DNA of 34,677 nt from a virus. Where the stretch lies: positions 1-34,677 of the IMG/VR virus record IMGVR_UViG_3300009187_000047; one strand, written 5' to 3'. Made by a program: the position numbers and the translations under genes. Below, in pieces: positions 1-7,891 of this stretch. The notes under the pieces were generated by a model. The model searched no databases. It worked only from the letters and a program-made list of their open reading frames with translations, and was not told the DNA's origin. Each line of letters begins with the position of its first letter. Positions within the stretch are counted from its first letter, which is position 1.

Positions 1-786
1 AGTACTTGGTATACGCAATCAAAAGGTTTTTCAAGTGCTCCAGCACAAATACAACCCATTTCAGCATCGGTAGCAACCAACGCTTTAACCATATCCGCCT
101 CCCCGCTGTCTTTGGATTTTCGTTCAACTACTTTAGGTAGCGGCGCTGTTACAACTGTTACAGGAACACCAACCAACTTGGTTGTGCCTACTTCTGCCAC
201 ACTGGGAACAGTTAACGCAGTTCAGTCTAGATTGGTCGTGATCGCTTTAAACAACGCGGGAACAATTGAACTTGCGGTTGTCAATATATCAGGTGGAACA
301 AACCTTGATGAAACAACACTTCTTACAACCACCGCTATTAGCGCAGGCGCAACATCAGCAAGTACCGTTTATTCAACATCTGCCAGAACGTCTGTGGCTT
401 TTCGTGTAATCGGTTTTATTGACAGCACCCAAGCTTCGGCAGGCACATGGGCTACTGCGCCCTCAACTATTCAAGGTGTTGGTGGTCAAGCATTAACTGC
501 TTTAAGTTCGATTGGTTATGGACAGACTTGGCAAAATCCTTCTAGAACAGCGAGTACAACTTACTACAACACCACCGGTAAACCAATTATTTTTACAGCA
601 AGCGGGTCTTTGAGCGGCGCAACTGCGTCTTGTTCTATAACTGTAAACGGTGTTGTTGCTTGCGCCCCGTATTGGACTGGTGCCAGTATACAGTACGCAG
701 TTACTTCTACGGCCATTATTCCCCCCGGGGCCAGTTATTCTTATAGTGGCAACATAGGCAATGTAACAATATCAGAACTTCGTTAA
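1..786 (+). CDS. Tail fibre / adhesin-like virion protein, 5'-partial
   Basis: The reading frame is open from the first base, so only the last 261 residues are present. A TTG at 112 is the first start-like codon, but coding continues upstream of it and I do not take it as the start. The segment is rich in Thr, Ser, Ala and Gly and low in charge. It has alternating beta-strand-like stretches and a 'YGQTWQN...TTYYNTTGKPI' pattern that I associate with C-terminal parts of phage tail fibres and other exposed virion proteins. It is followed after 9 bases by another beta-rich protein and then a glycine-rich protein, which suggests a host-recognition cluster. The receptor cannot be predicted. Structural role is likely; exact function is inference. 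Confidence 0.7.
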   Translation, partial: STWYTQSKGFSSAPAQIQPISASVATNALTISASPLSLDFRSTTLGSGAVTTVTGTPTNLVVPTSATLGTVNAVQSRLVVIALNNAGTIELAVVNISGGTNLDETTLLTTTAISAGATSASTVYSTSARTSVAFRVIGFIDSTQASAGTWATAPSTIQGVGGQALTALSSIGYGQTWQNPSRTASTTYYNTTGKPIIFTASGSLSGATASCSITVNGVVACAPYWTGASIQYAVTSTAIIPPGASYSYSGNIGNVTISELR

Positions 787-795
787 GGATAAAAA

Positions 796-1182
796 ATGAC
801 TATTACACTCAACGGAACAACTGGAACATCTACCCCCGGGCTGGCAATGAGTGGCCCTTATACGGAGGGTGTTGTTCCACTTGGCACTGTTACAACTTCC
901 AGCACACTTTCATTGACAAGTGGGACATTTCAAACTGCAACGTTGACAGCTTCAACTGCCTGCGTATTCACAATGCCTACTGCGGTTGCGGGTTCATCTT
1001 TCGTGCTTTTGCTTAAACAAGCGGCGGCGACAGGAAACGGATCAGCCACATTTACAAGCGTTAAGTGGGGGGTTGTTGGCGCTCCCACAATCACAGTCAC
1101 CGCTGGAAAGATGGATATTTTGACATTTATGAGCGATGGTACAAACTGGTATGGTTCTTATTCTCAAGGATTTACACCATAA
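796..1182 (+). CDS. Small beta-rich tail-fibre-associated protein
   Basis: This is a 128-residue Thr/Ser/Gly-rich protein with no cysteine-rich, catalytic or membrane motif. The start ATG is preceded by AAGGA at a usable distance. The C-terminal half ('GKMDILTFMSDGTNWYG') matches a pattern I know from C-terminal domains of phage tail fibres and trimeric spikes. It lies 9 bases after the partial fibre gene, and its TAA overlaps the ATG of the glycine-rich protein by one base, implying co-translation. I infer a small subunit or tip of the host-recognition apparatus. It could also be a separately encoded fibre C-terminus that acts as a trimerisation domain. Confidence 0.6.
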   Translation: MTITLNGTTGTSTPGLAMSGPYTEGVVPLGTVTTSSTLSLTSGTFQTATLTASTACVFTMPTAVAGSSFVLLLKQAAATGNGSATFTSVKWGVVGAPTITVTAGKMDILTFMSDGTNWYGSYSQGFTP

Positions 1183-1802
1183 TGTTCGCCGCTATAAACA
1201 GTCTTTTTACCGTAGCAAGAGCAGCTCCCGGATCGGTTACGTACACCAGCGGTTCTGGCAATTTTACAGTTCCTGTAGGAATAGTGTCCATAACATACAG
1301 TATTGTTGGCGGTGGTGGCGGTGGTGGCGGTGGATACACGGCTGGAAATACAGATTACGGATATGCATATCCATACTCAGGCGGCGGCGCGGGTAGTGGT
1401 GGCAAATTATTAAATCAAACACTTACTGTAACTCCGGGCCAAGTTATTGCATATTCTGTAGGCGCTGGCGGCCCAAATTCAGGGGTTGGGTTTGGTGGAT
1501 GGAATGGACAAGATGGATCGGCTACAACATTTGGCGCTGCTAGTGCTGGCGGAGGACAAAACGGCACTTATCACAATGAAGGCGGTGGTGGAGGTAACCC
1601 AAACAACGTTACAAGCCGCGGAGCAGCAGGCACTCCAAGCGGAAATGCTGGAAATTGGAATAGTAGTAGCTATTCCGGAGGCGCTGGTGTTTCTGTAAAC
1701 GGCAATACATATGGCACTGGTGGTAATGGTGGCCCAGGGTACTATGCCAGTCCAAATGGTGTTGCCGGTACAAATGGCGTTGTTTACATTTCATGGACAT
1801 GA
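1182..1802 (+). CDS. Glycine-rich adhesin-like virion protein
   Basis: The protein is 206 residues. I chose the ATG at 1182, which overlaps the previous stop codon (TAATG) and has AAGGA about 12 bases upstream. An upstream in-frame ATG at 1065 would run through the preceding gene. After a short N-terminus comes a 'VTYTSGSGNFTVPVGI' strand pair, then a run of nine glycines, and then repeated Gly-rich patches (GGGAGSGG, GGGGGN, GGAG, GTGGNGGPG) separated by short polar segments. Such patches resemble polyglycine-II packing in tail-tip adhesins such as T-even gp38, and glycine-rich fibre domains generally. I infer a receptor-binding tip or fibre adhesin. The homologous family is not identified. 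Confidence 0.6.
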   Translation: MFAAINSLFTVARAAPGSVTYTSGSGNFTVPVGIVSITYSIVGGGGGGGGGYTAGNTDYGYAYPYSGGGAGSGGKLLNQTLTVTPGQVIAYSVGAGGPNSGVGFGGWNGQDGSATTFGAASAGGGQNGTYHNEGGGGGNPNNVTSRGAAGTPSGNAGNWNSSSYSGGAGVSVNGNTYGTGGNGGPGYYASPNGVAGTNGVVYISWT

Positions 1803-1810
1803 GGTGAAAA

Positions 1811-2491
1811 ATTGATCCGATCAGTATTCTCTTTGCCGCAAATGCTTGTGTTGCTGCTATTAAGCAAGGATGCAAGCTGTACAAGGACGCTAAAACTTCT
1901 TTCATGGAAGTTAAGAAGACTGTCGATGAAATTGTCTCAGATGCAAAGCAGGTTCGGAGTTTTTGGCAAAAGCTGTTTGGAACAGACCCAGCCCCGTCCA
2001 AGCCTGTGGCGAAAAAGAAGGAAGCCTACGTTGCCGTTGACGAAACCCAAGTCATGGCAGACATTGTCAGTCAGCTTACAAAGCTGTTCAGGCTTGAAGA
2101 GCAGTTAGCAACGCACATTCGGGAGGCAGAAGAGAAGTCCAGAAACGTCTATGACCCAGAGGCCAACTTGATGGAAGCTGCGTTGCAAAGAGTGATGGCG
2201 CAGCAGCAGATGGCAGAACTGATAGTGACGGTCAGAGAAACAATGGTGTACCAATCCCCGCCTGAGCTGGGTGCGCTGTACAGCAGAGTGTTTGAGATGC
2301 GGGAAATCATTGGTCAGGAGCAGGAACAGGCAAGGTTGAAACAAGAAGCACAGCAGAGGTACAAGCAATGGCAACGGCAGGAGGCAAAACGAAACCTTCG
2401 GGCAAAGTCAGCGTACCTGATCGTGACTTCTATATTCCTCCTGTACGTTTGGATGTGGCTTCTTCTTTTAAACCGATGGGGGAAGACGTAA
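1811..2491 (+). CDS. Coiled-coil protein with C-terminal membrane anchor; probable ATT start
   Basis: From 1811 the product is 226 residues, starting (M)DPIS. The frame has a stop at 1805-1807 and no ATG, GTG or TTG before the ATG at 1904. The intervening codons read as convincing protein (DPISILFAANACVAAIKQG, then a K/E-rich helix). GAGGTG at 1801-1806 sits correctly for an ATT start at 1811. The conservative alternative is ATG 1904 with 195 residues. The middle is charged and helical, with conserved-looking 'YDPEANLMEAALQRVMAQQ'. The C-terminus has one hydrophobic segment (about residues 200-220) followed by a short basic tail, a tail-anchored layout. It opens a lysis-like cassette, so a spanin-like or holin-accessory role is possible. 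No function is established. Confidence 0.65.
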   Translation: MDPISILFAANACVAAIKQGCKLYKDAKTSFMEVKKTVDEIVSDAKQVRSFWQKLFGTDPAPSKPVAKKKEAYVAVDETQVMADIVSQLTKLFRLEEQLATHIREAEEKSRNVYDPEANLMEAALQRVMAQQQMAELIVTVRETMVYQSPPELGALYSRVFEMREIIGQEQEQARLKQEAQQRYKQWQRQEAKRNLRAKSAYLIVTSIFLLYVWMWLLLLNRWGKT

Positions 2492-2673
2492 TGGGTTGGG
2501 TAGCTGCTTTGATTTTGGTGGGTTTGATGCTACCTCTTTTGGGTATGCTGTATCTGGATATTCTGGAAGCCAAGCATGAGGTCAAAGCGCAGGTAGAAAA
2601 GGTAGAGAAACTCAGGCGAGAGCTTGAAAGAAAGGAAAGAGATGATTCCAATAATCGCAACCCTCCTCGGTAG
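2491..2673 (+). CDS. Small membrane protein with coiled coil, candidate i-spanin-like
   Basis: This 60-residue protein starts at ATG 2491, whose first base overlaps the stop of the preceding gene (TAATG). GGGGGAAG is six bases upstream. An in-frame ATG at 2368 would overlap the upstream gene by over 120 bases, so I reject it. Residues about 3-23 form one hydrophobic transmembrane segment. The rest is a strongly charged Lys/Glu heptad-like helix ending in an Arg/Asn/Pro tail. An N-terminal membrane anchor followed by a coiled coil, placed directly before holin and endolysin genes, recalls Rz-type inner-membrane spanins. However, it is much shorter than usual, and no outer-membrane lipoprotein partner is visible. 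The final 32 bases overlap the holin gene. Confidence 0.55.
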   Translation: MGWVAALILVGLMLPLLGMLYLDILEAKHEVKAQVEKVEKLRRELERKERDDSNNRNPPR

Positions 2674-3151
2674 CCTTGCCCAAAACGGACTAGGGTTACT
2701 ATCTAGCGCCATCCAAGCCAAAGGCAAAGAGGTGGTTGAGAACACGCTTGGCGTGAAGATTCCTGATAACCCCAGCGCAGAAGATGTTGCCAAGTTGCGG
2801 GAGTTGCAGTTTGCCCATGAGGAAAAGCTCCTTGAGTTGGGTATTGAGAAAGCCAAGATGGAATTGGCTGAACTTGATCTTCTGGCAAAGGCCGCTCAAA
2901 ACGACGCCGACAACATCACAAACCGCTGGGAAGCGGACATGAGCAGTGATAGCTGGCTGTCCAAGAACATCCGCCCCATGAGCTTAATTGCCATTTTTTT
3001 GGGATATTTCCTGTTTGCCATGATGTCTGCGTTCGGCTATAACGCTAATGAGTCATACGTCACACTGCTCGGCAACTGGGGAATGCTTATCATGGGCGCA
3101 TACTTTGGTGGACGCACAGTTGAGAAACTGGCAGAAATGAGGAAGAAATGA
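2642..3151 (+). CDS. Holin, 3TM type (GTA_holin_3TM-like)
   Basis: The product is 169 residues. I chose the ATG at 2642 (MIPIIATLLG) because AGGAAAG lies just upstream; an ATG 18 bases earlier has no such site. The N-terminus is a hydrophobic or amphipathic helix. The middle is a charged helix with heptad character. The C-terminal third carries 'DSWLSKNIRPMSL' followed by two transmembrane segments (about residues 112-134 and 138-157), ending in a basic tail. The sequence before the first of these segments and the overall layout match the 3TM holin family first noted in gene transfer agents (PF11351), recalled from memory. It would permeabilise the inner membrane for the endolysin encoded next, with which it overlaps by ATGA. 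Confidence 0.75.
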   Translation: MIPIIATLLGSLAQNGLGLLSSAIQAKGKEVVENTLGVKIPDNPSAEDVAKLRELQFAHEEKLLELGIEKAKMELAELDLLAKAAQNDADNITNRWEADMSSDSWLSKNIRPMSLIAIFLGYFLFAMMSAFGYNANESYVTLLGNWGMLIMGAYFGGRTVEKLAEMRKK

Positions 3152-3489
3152 GTTTAAACACAGAACAAGCCGCATTCCTGTTGGACATGTGTAAACTGAT
3201 TCAGTACGCCACAGAGCAAGGTTTCGTTGTCACAGGCGGGGAACTTGCTCGTACACCTGAACAGCAAGCCATTTACTTCAAGACAGGTCGCTCCAAGACC
3301 ATGAACTCTATACACCTAAAGCGTTGCGCCATAGACTTGAACTTCTTTAAGGATGGGAAGATAATCTGGGATAAGGCAACCATTGCGCCGCTGGGAGTAT
3401 ATTGGGAGTCACTGCACACCAAAAACCGCTGGGGCGGAAACTTTTCCAATCTGGTAGATTGCCCTCACTTTGAACGTAACGTGGGTTAA
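3148..3489 (+). CDS. Endolysin, M15-family peptidase-like (L-Ala-D-Glu peptidase type)
   Basis: This 113-residue protein has the signature of the VanY/M15 zinc peptidases used as phage endolysins. 'TGGELARTPEQQ' lies at about 29-40. 'SIHLKRCAIDLN' supplies zinc ligands H56 and D63. 'DCPHFE' at 104-109 supplies catalytic D104 and ligand H107, and 'RWGGNF' precedes it. The size matches single-domain members of the family. There is no signal peptide, consistent with dependence on the adjacent holin, whose stop codon overlaps this start (ATGA). The predicted role is cleavage of peptide cross-links in peptidoglycan at the end of infection. The fold assignment is firm by motif; the exact bond cleaved is inference. 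Confidence 0.85.
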   Translation: MSLNTEQAAFLLDMCKLIQYATEQGFVVTGGELARTPEQQAIYFKTGRSKTMNSIHLKRCAIDLNFFKDGKIIWDKATIAPLGVYWESLHTKNRWGGNFSNLVDCPHFERNVG

Positions 3490-3491
3490 AA

Positions 3492-6098
3492 ATGCCATTA
3501 CAAAAGATACTGCTTAAACCCGGTGTAAACAAGGAAAACACTCGTTATACCAATGAGGGTGGGTGGTATGACTGTGACAAAATTCGTTTCCGCCAAGGTA
3601 CGCCTGAGAAAATTGGTGGTTGGAGCCGTATCTCTTCTTACACATATGAAGGCACTTGCCGCTCATTGTGGTCATGGGCATCTCTTGCTGGAATTACGTA
3701 TGTTGGCGTTGGTACGCATTTAAAGTTTTACATTGAAGCGGCTGGGGCATATAACGACGTGACCCCCATACGTTTGTATTCGCCTGCGCTTTCTGGCCCT
3801 TTCAAAGCGTACCCCCCACAAAACTTTACAGTGACAATTGCGTCACCTGCGGTGTTGACATTTACTTCAGCCGTAACTGACGGCATGCAGGTTGTCTTAT
3901 CAACTACTGGAACACTGCCCACGGGTTTGGTGGCAGGGCAAACATACTACGTTATTGGCACATCTGGCTTAACTTGTAAGCTATCTTTAACCTATGGCGG
4001 CCAAGCAATCAATACCAGTGGTACGCAGGGCGGTACACACAGCATAACATCTAATACGGTTAACGTGACCAGCGCAAGTAACGGCTGCACCACTGGAGAT
4101 TTTGCTAACTTTTCAGGATCGTATGCGCTTAGTAGACAGACGTTTACGCGTTCGACAACAACAAACTTCATACTTACAACAGCTTTAGCAGCCAACACAC
4201 CGGTTGTGTTGTCTTCTTCTGGAACATTGCCAACAGGTTTAGTTGCTGGCGCAATGTATTACATCAACGTTGTTTCTGGCACTACAGTCACTTTTGCGCT
4301 ATCTCCAAACGGAGCACCTGTTGTAACTTCAAGTGCTGGGTCAGGCACATTTTCGCTGTATGTAAACAGCGGGATGACGGCGGATATTTTGAACACATCT
4401 TATCCAGTAGTTGTAACAGGCGTAAATAACTACCTCATATACACAGCTGTTACTGCCGGAACCTATGACACAGGTAACGGCGGTAATGTGAATGCTGCGT
4501 ATCAAATCCCTGTTGGCGCAGAAACAGCACAACCTATTACAGGATGGGGCGCTGGTGGTTGGGGCAAAGGCGCTTGGGGTTCAGGTCAATCGGGCACAAG
4601 AAAACTACGGCTCTGGTATCAAAACAACTTTGGACAGGATTTGATATACGGCTATCGTGGTGGCCCGTTGTACTACTGGAACGCTGCAATTGGCGTAACG
4701 CCCTCTCAGTTCACCGTAACAATTGCCACAAGCACATTTATTTTAGTTAGCGGCACACTTGTGGTTGGAACAGCCGTTGTGTTGACATCCACAGGAACTT
4801 TACCAACAGGCTTAACTATCGGCACTACTTATTTTGCAACCAGCATTTCTGGAAGCACTTTTAAACTTGCCACCACATATGCTAACGCAATAGCAGCCAT
4901 TCCTACGATAATTACGCTTTCTGGGACGCAGTCTGGAACACATTACCTTGCGCCAAACGGAATACCTGTAAGTGCTCTTGGCGGCGCATCCAATGTGCCA
5001 ACCTACGCTAATTTTGTAATGGTGTCAGATGCCAGCCGTTTCACCATTGCCTTTGGGTGTTCGGTTTACGGAGCAACAGATCCAACGATAGATCCAATGT
5101 TGATCCGGTGGACAGATCAGGAATCTGTGGTTAATTGGACTCCGGCAGTTACCAACCAAGCGGGTTATTTGCGTCTGTCTCATGGTTCTCAAATCTTGAC
5201 GGCTGTGCAAACGCGCCAAGAGATTGTTGTTTTTACAGATACATCACTTTATTCACTTCAGTACCTTGGCCCACCCTATGTCTGGGGTACTCAGCTTCTT
5301 GGAGATAACGTATCTATTGCGGGGTATAACACTGCCATCATTGCGTCTGGCATTGTTTACTGGATGGGCGTAGACAAGTTTTATAAATATGACGGTCGAG
5401 TTTCCACGCTACGCTGTGACTTGCGCCAGTTCATTTACAGCGATATCAACCTTGACCAACAGGCGCAGTTCTTTGCCGGAACAAACGAAGGCTTTAATGA
5501 GGTTTGGTGGTTTTACTGTACCGCTGATTCAGCAGTGCTTGATCGTTACGTTGTGTATAACTACGTGGAAGATGTGTGGTACTACGGCTCAATGGGCAGG
5601 ACTGCATGGCTGGATTTTGGGCTGACTAACTACCCGCTTGCCGCCACGTACAGCTACAACTTGGTCTACCATGAATACGGTATTGACGACAACACCACCA
5701 GCACAACGCTACCAATTGAAGCATACATCACCTCATCGCAGTACGACATTGGGGATGGACACAACTTTGGGTTTGTCTGGCGTATCGTGCCTGACCTTAC
5801 CTTCCGTGGGTCGTCTACTACAGGGGAGACTCCGCAAGTCACAATGTACTTACTGCCGCTTCAGAACTCAGGTTCTGGTTACAACGATCCAGTTGAATCA
5901 GGTAATCAGTCTGTTGGCGGTGTTAGCTACGCTAACGTAGACCGTGTCGGTACATACACAGTGGATCAGTTCACAGGGCAGATCTACACAAGGGTTCGTG
6001 GTCGTCAAATGTCGCTGAAGATTTTATCCAACCAAATTGGTACGACATGGCAGCTTGGCGCTCCCCGCATTGACATCAGACCAGACGGAAGACGCTGA
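3492..6098 (+). CDS. Large tail hub / nozzle-like virion protein with three internal repeats
   Basis: This 868-residue protein begins 'MPLQKILLKPGVNKENTRY' and continues with an aromatic- and Gly-rich N-terminus, a pattern I associate with podovirus tail-hub proteins. The later part (about 500-868) is full of W/Y-rich beta strands (WTDQESVVNW, FYKYDGRVSTLRCDLRQF, WWFYCTADS), which suggests a beta-propeller like that of P22 gp10 or T7 gp12. Into this body are set three related modules of 73-80 residues (112-185, 218-290, 407-486), each with a '(T/S)GTLPTGL' core. It starts two bases after the endolysin stop, with no clear ribosome binding site beyond GGGTTAAAA, and ends in a TGATG overlap with the next gene. 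A virion role is likely; the precise position in the tail is inferred. Confidence 0.65.
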   Translation: MPLQKILLKPGVNKENTRYTNEGGWYDCDKIRFRQGTPEKIGGWSRISSYTYEGTCRSLWSWASLAGITYVGVGTHLKFYIEAAGAYNDVTPIRLYSPALSGPFKAYPPQNFTVTIASPAVLTFTSAVTDGMQVVLSTTGTLPTGLVAGQTYYVIGTSGLTCKLSLTYGGQAINTSGTQGGTHSITSNTVNVTSASNGCTTGDFANFSGSYALSRQTFTRSTTTNFILTTALAANTPVVLSSSGTLPTGLVAGAMYYINVVSGTTVTFALSPNGAPVVTSSAGSGTFSLYVNSGMTADILNTSYPVVVTGVNNYLIYTAVTAGTYDTGNGGNVNAAYQIPVGAETAQPITGWGAGGWGKGAWGSGQSGTRKLRLWYQNNFGQDLIYGYRGGPLYYWNAAIGVTPSQFTVTIATSTFILVSGTLVVGTAVVLTSTGTLPTGLTIGTTYFATSISGSTFKLATTYANAIAAIPTIITLSGTQSGTHYLAPNGIPVSALGGASNVPTYANFVMVSDASRFTIAFGCSVYGATDPTIDPMLIRWTDQESVVNWTPAVTNQAGYLRLSHGSQILTAVQTRQEIVVFTDTSLYSLQYLGPPYVWGTQLLGDNVSIAGYNTAIIASGIVYWMGVDKFYKYDGRVSTLRCDLRQFIYSDINLDQQAQFFAGTNEGFNEVWWFYCTADSAVLDRYVVYNYVEDVWYYGSMGRTAWLDFGLTNYPLAATYSYNLVYHEYGIDDNTTSTTLPIEAYITSSQYDIGDGHNFGFVWRIVPDLTFRGSSTTGETPQVTMYLLPLQNSGSGYNDPVESGNQSVGGVSYANVDRVGTYTVDQFTGQIYTRVRGRQMSLKILSNQIGTTWQLGAPRIDIRPDGRR
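3825..4949 (+). repeat. Three diverged intragenic modules (3825-4046, 4143-4361, 4710-4949)
   Basis: Within the nozzle-like gene, three segments encode related modules of 74, 73 and 80 residues. All begin with an F-T strand and share V-V-L-(S/T)-x-(T/S)-G-T-L-P-T-G-L, then G-x-x-Y-(Y/F), then a S-G strand with K-L or F-A-L, and end near G-T-x-x-(I/Y). Modules 1 and 3 also share 'FTVTIA' and a G-T-Q-x-G-T-H ending. The similarity is at protein level; the DNA has diverged. They look like Ig-like or beta-sandwich decorations duplicated within the gene. Confidence 0.8.
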
Positions 6099-6754
6099 TG
6101 GCTGCCTTTGATCCAAAAACACTTGACTTTACCAATCCGGTAGCGCCTAATTTGCCGCTTGCCCCGACTGAGTATGAGCGTCAGTTCCAAGATCAGTTTG
6201 AAAATATTTTGCGCTTGTACTTCAATCAACTGGACAATGCGTTCGGTTCTTTGCTTGGGACAACTGGCGGCAAGTATTTAAAGTTTCCTTATGGTGCTTT
6301 TTCAAGCGGGGTAGATCAAACTACAACAGCCAACACAGCCACCTTGATGACGTTGGATACCACAGATTTTTCTAATGGTGTATCTATATCCTCATCCAAA
6401 ATTACTGTAGCCAACGCGGGTATATACAACCTTCAATTTAGCGTTCAATTAAAAAATGCAGATAGCGCATCCCAAGATGTTTATATTTGGCTTAAACAAA
6501 ACGGCGTAGACATTGCTGGCTCTACAGGTAAAATAGGTATGCCTGCTAGAAAAAGCCCGGGCGACCCGTTTCACGGTATTTATGGATGGAACTACTTTGT
6601 AAGCATGACGGTTGGGCAATACATAGAAATCTACTGGTCAACTACTAGCGCGAATGTTTCTATTCAATATTATCCCGCGTCTGCATCGCCAACCAAACCA
6701 GCCACCCAGTCTGTCGTAGCAACACTTTCATTTGTCTCAAGGCTTCCAACATGA
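6098..6754 (+). CDS. Virion protein with C-terminal C1q/TNF-like jelly-roll
   Basis: This is a 218-residue protein. Residues 1-60 are a helical region with 'YERQFQDQFENILRLYFNQLDNAFG', probably a docking or trimerisation segment. Residues about 75-218 are beta-rich. The pattern 'AGIYNLQFSVQLKNAD' followed by 'VYIWLKQNG' and 'VGQYIEIYWSTTS' resembles trimeric jelly-roll domains of the C1q/TNF type found in phage fibres and head decorations. The start ATG overlaps the stop of the nozzle-like gene (TGATG), so the two are likely made together. A trimeric spike or fibre attached to the hub is plausible. The jelly-roll reading comes from strand pattern and aromatic residues only. Confidence 0.6.
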   Translation: MAAFDPKTLDFTNPVAPNLPLAPTEYERQFQDQFENILRLYFNQLDNAFGSLLGTTGGKYLKFPYGAFSSGVDQTTTANTATLMTLDTTDFSNGVSISSSKITVANAGIYNLQFSVQLKNADSASQDVYIWLKQNGVDIAGSTGKIGMPARKSPGDPFHGIYGWNYFVSMTVGQYIEIYWSTTSANVSIQYYPASASPTKPATQSVVATLSFVSRLPT

Positions 6755-6787
6755 TAAAGTCCACTATCCCCAAACTGCGAGGTAATT

Positions 6788-7891
6788 ATGTCTGGATTTG
6801 AACCTCTTTTACTTGAAGCTGGTGCTGCTGAAGTAGGTACTACTGCGCTTGCTTCTGAAGTACTGGCTCCTGAATTACTGGCTCCTGAATTACTTGGCAC
6901 TTTAGGTTCTGAGTTTGGTACAGAAGCTGCTTTTTCCGGCCTTGGCAGTTTGGGCGGTATGGAAGGTTTGACTGGGCTTACTGGATTGACAGGTGAAGGG
7001 CTTGGTTCGTTGGCCGGAACTGCACAAAGCGCCGTACCTACGTTGGCTGAAAATTTGGCAACAGCGGCTCCAGAAGCTTTGGCGCAAACGCAACAAGCCG
7101 TTTTATCAGCGCAACCCGGCGCAACTCAGCTTGCGCAACCAATGACCGAAGCGCAATACAACTTTTTGCATAACACTGTGGCCGATGTTAGTGGTACGGT
7201 TATGCCACCCGCAGGAGAGATTGCATCCAATGTGCAAGCAGGCTCGGCCATCGACGCGCCATATCAACTGACCCAAACACCAACACCCAATCTACCATCG
7301 GCCATGACAATGGAAGGCGCAGGAACAACTGCACCCACAACCGGCGGTTTAAGTAATCTTTTTAATATGATTAAAGGGGCTGCTGGCAAATTCTCAGATC
7401 TGCCTGTAGAAAAACAAGCACTTTACGGCGGCGCTGGTTTGCTTGGTGCAAACGCACTTTTTGGTAAAAAACAAGGCGTTCCAGCCGCAGAAAAATACTC
7501 TGGCCCTCTGAGCAAGTTCCATTACAACCCATCTTCTTACACGCCCTACGTAGCGCAGCCTCCAGCAAACCCATATCGTCCTGTATATACAAGCTATGCG
7601 CACGGCGGTTTGGCTGATCTGGGCGGTTACTCTGATGGTGGGCGCATGCTCAAAGGCCCCGGAGATGGTATGTCTGACGATATTCCTGCGACAATAGCTA
7701 ATAAACAACCTGCACGTTTGGCCAACGAAGAATTTGTAGTTCCTGCCGACGTGGTTTCCCACCTCGGTAATGGCTCGTCTGAAGCAGGTGCCAAACAGTT
7801 GTACAAGATGATGGACAGAGTTCGTCAAGCACGAACAGGCAACAAGAAACAAGGCAAGCAGATCAAAGCAGATAAGTACATGCCCGTATGA
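6788..7891 (+). CDS. Ejection-type internal virion protein, Ala/Gly/Leu-rich
   Basis: This 367-residue protein begins at ATG 6788 after GCGAGGTAATT. The N-terminal half is low-complexity Ala, Gly, Leu and Glu with small repeats (LAPELLAPELL; GLTGLTGLTG). The C-terminal part has 'GGLADLGGYSDGG', then 'GPGDGMSDDIPA', then 'ANEEFVVPADVVSHLGNGS' and 'LYKMMDRVRQAR'. I know this string as a common signature of internal or ejected virion proteins in environmental podoviruses and in tail-associated proteins. It ends in an ATGA overlap with the GNAT-like gene. Function is inferred as part of the DNA-ejection apparatus. Confidence 0.6.
   Translation: MSGFEPLLLEAGAAEVGTTALASEVLAPELLAPELLGTLGSEFGTEAAFSGLGSLGGMEGLTGLTGLTGEGLGSLAGTAQSAVPTLAENLATAAPEALAQTQQAVLSAQPGATQLAQPMTEAQYNFLHNTVADVSGTVMPPAGEIASNVQAGSAIDAPYQLTQTPTPNLPSAMTMEGAGTTAPTTGGLSNLFNMIKGAAGKFSDLPVEKQALYGGAGLLGANALFGKKQGVPAAEKYSGPLSKFHYNPSSYTPYVAQPPANPYRPVYTSYAHGGLADLGGYSDGGRMLKGPGDGMSDDIPATIANKQPARLANEEFVVPADVVSHLGNGSSEAGAKQLYKMMDRVRQARTGNKKQGKQIKADKYMPV

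Noticed and set aside
1065-1181. Upstream in-frame extension of the glycine-rich protein
   Set aside because: It would overlap the preceding gene fully in another frame and encodes Trp/His/Lys-rich sequence unlike either protein; the ATG at 1182 has a better site and TAATG coupling.
1812-2108. 98-codon frame starting with TTG at 1812
   Set aside because: Its product is Leu/Ser/Lys-rich and looks like an out-of-frame reading of the 1811-2491 gene, which has consistent helical sequence.
2368-2490. Longer start for the 60-residue membrane protein
   Set aside because: It overlaps the upstream gene by over 120 bases; ATG 2491 has TAATG coupling and a purine-rich site.
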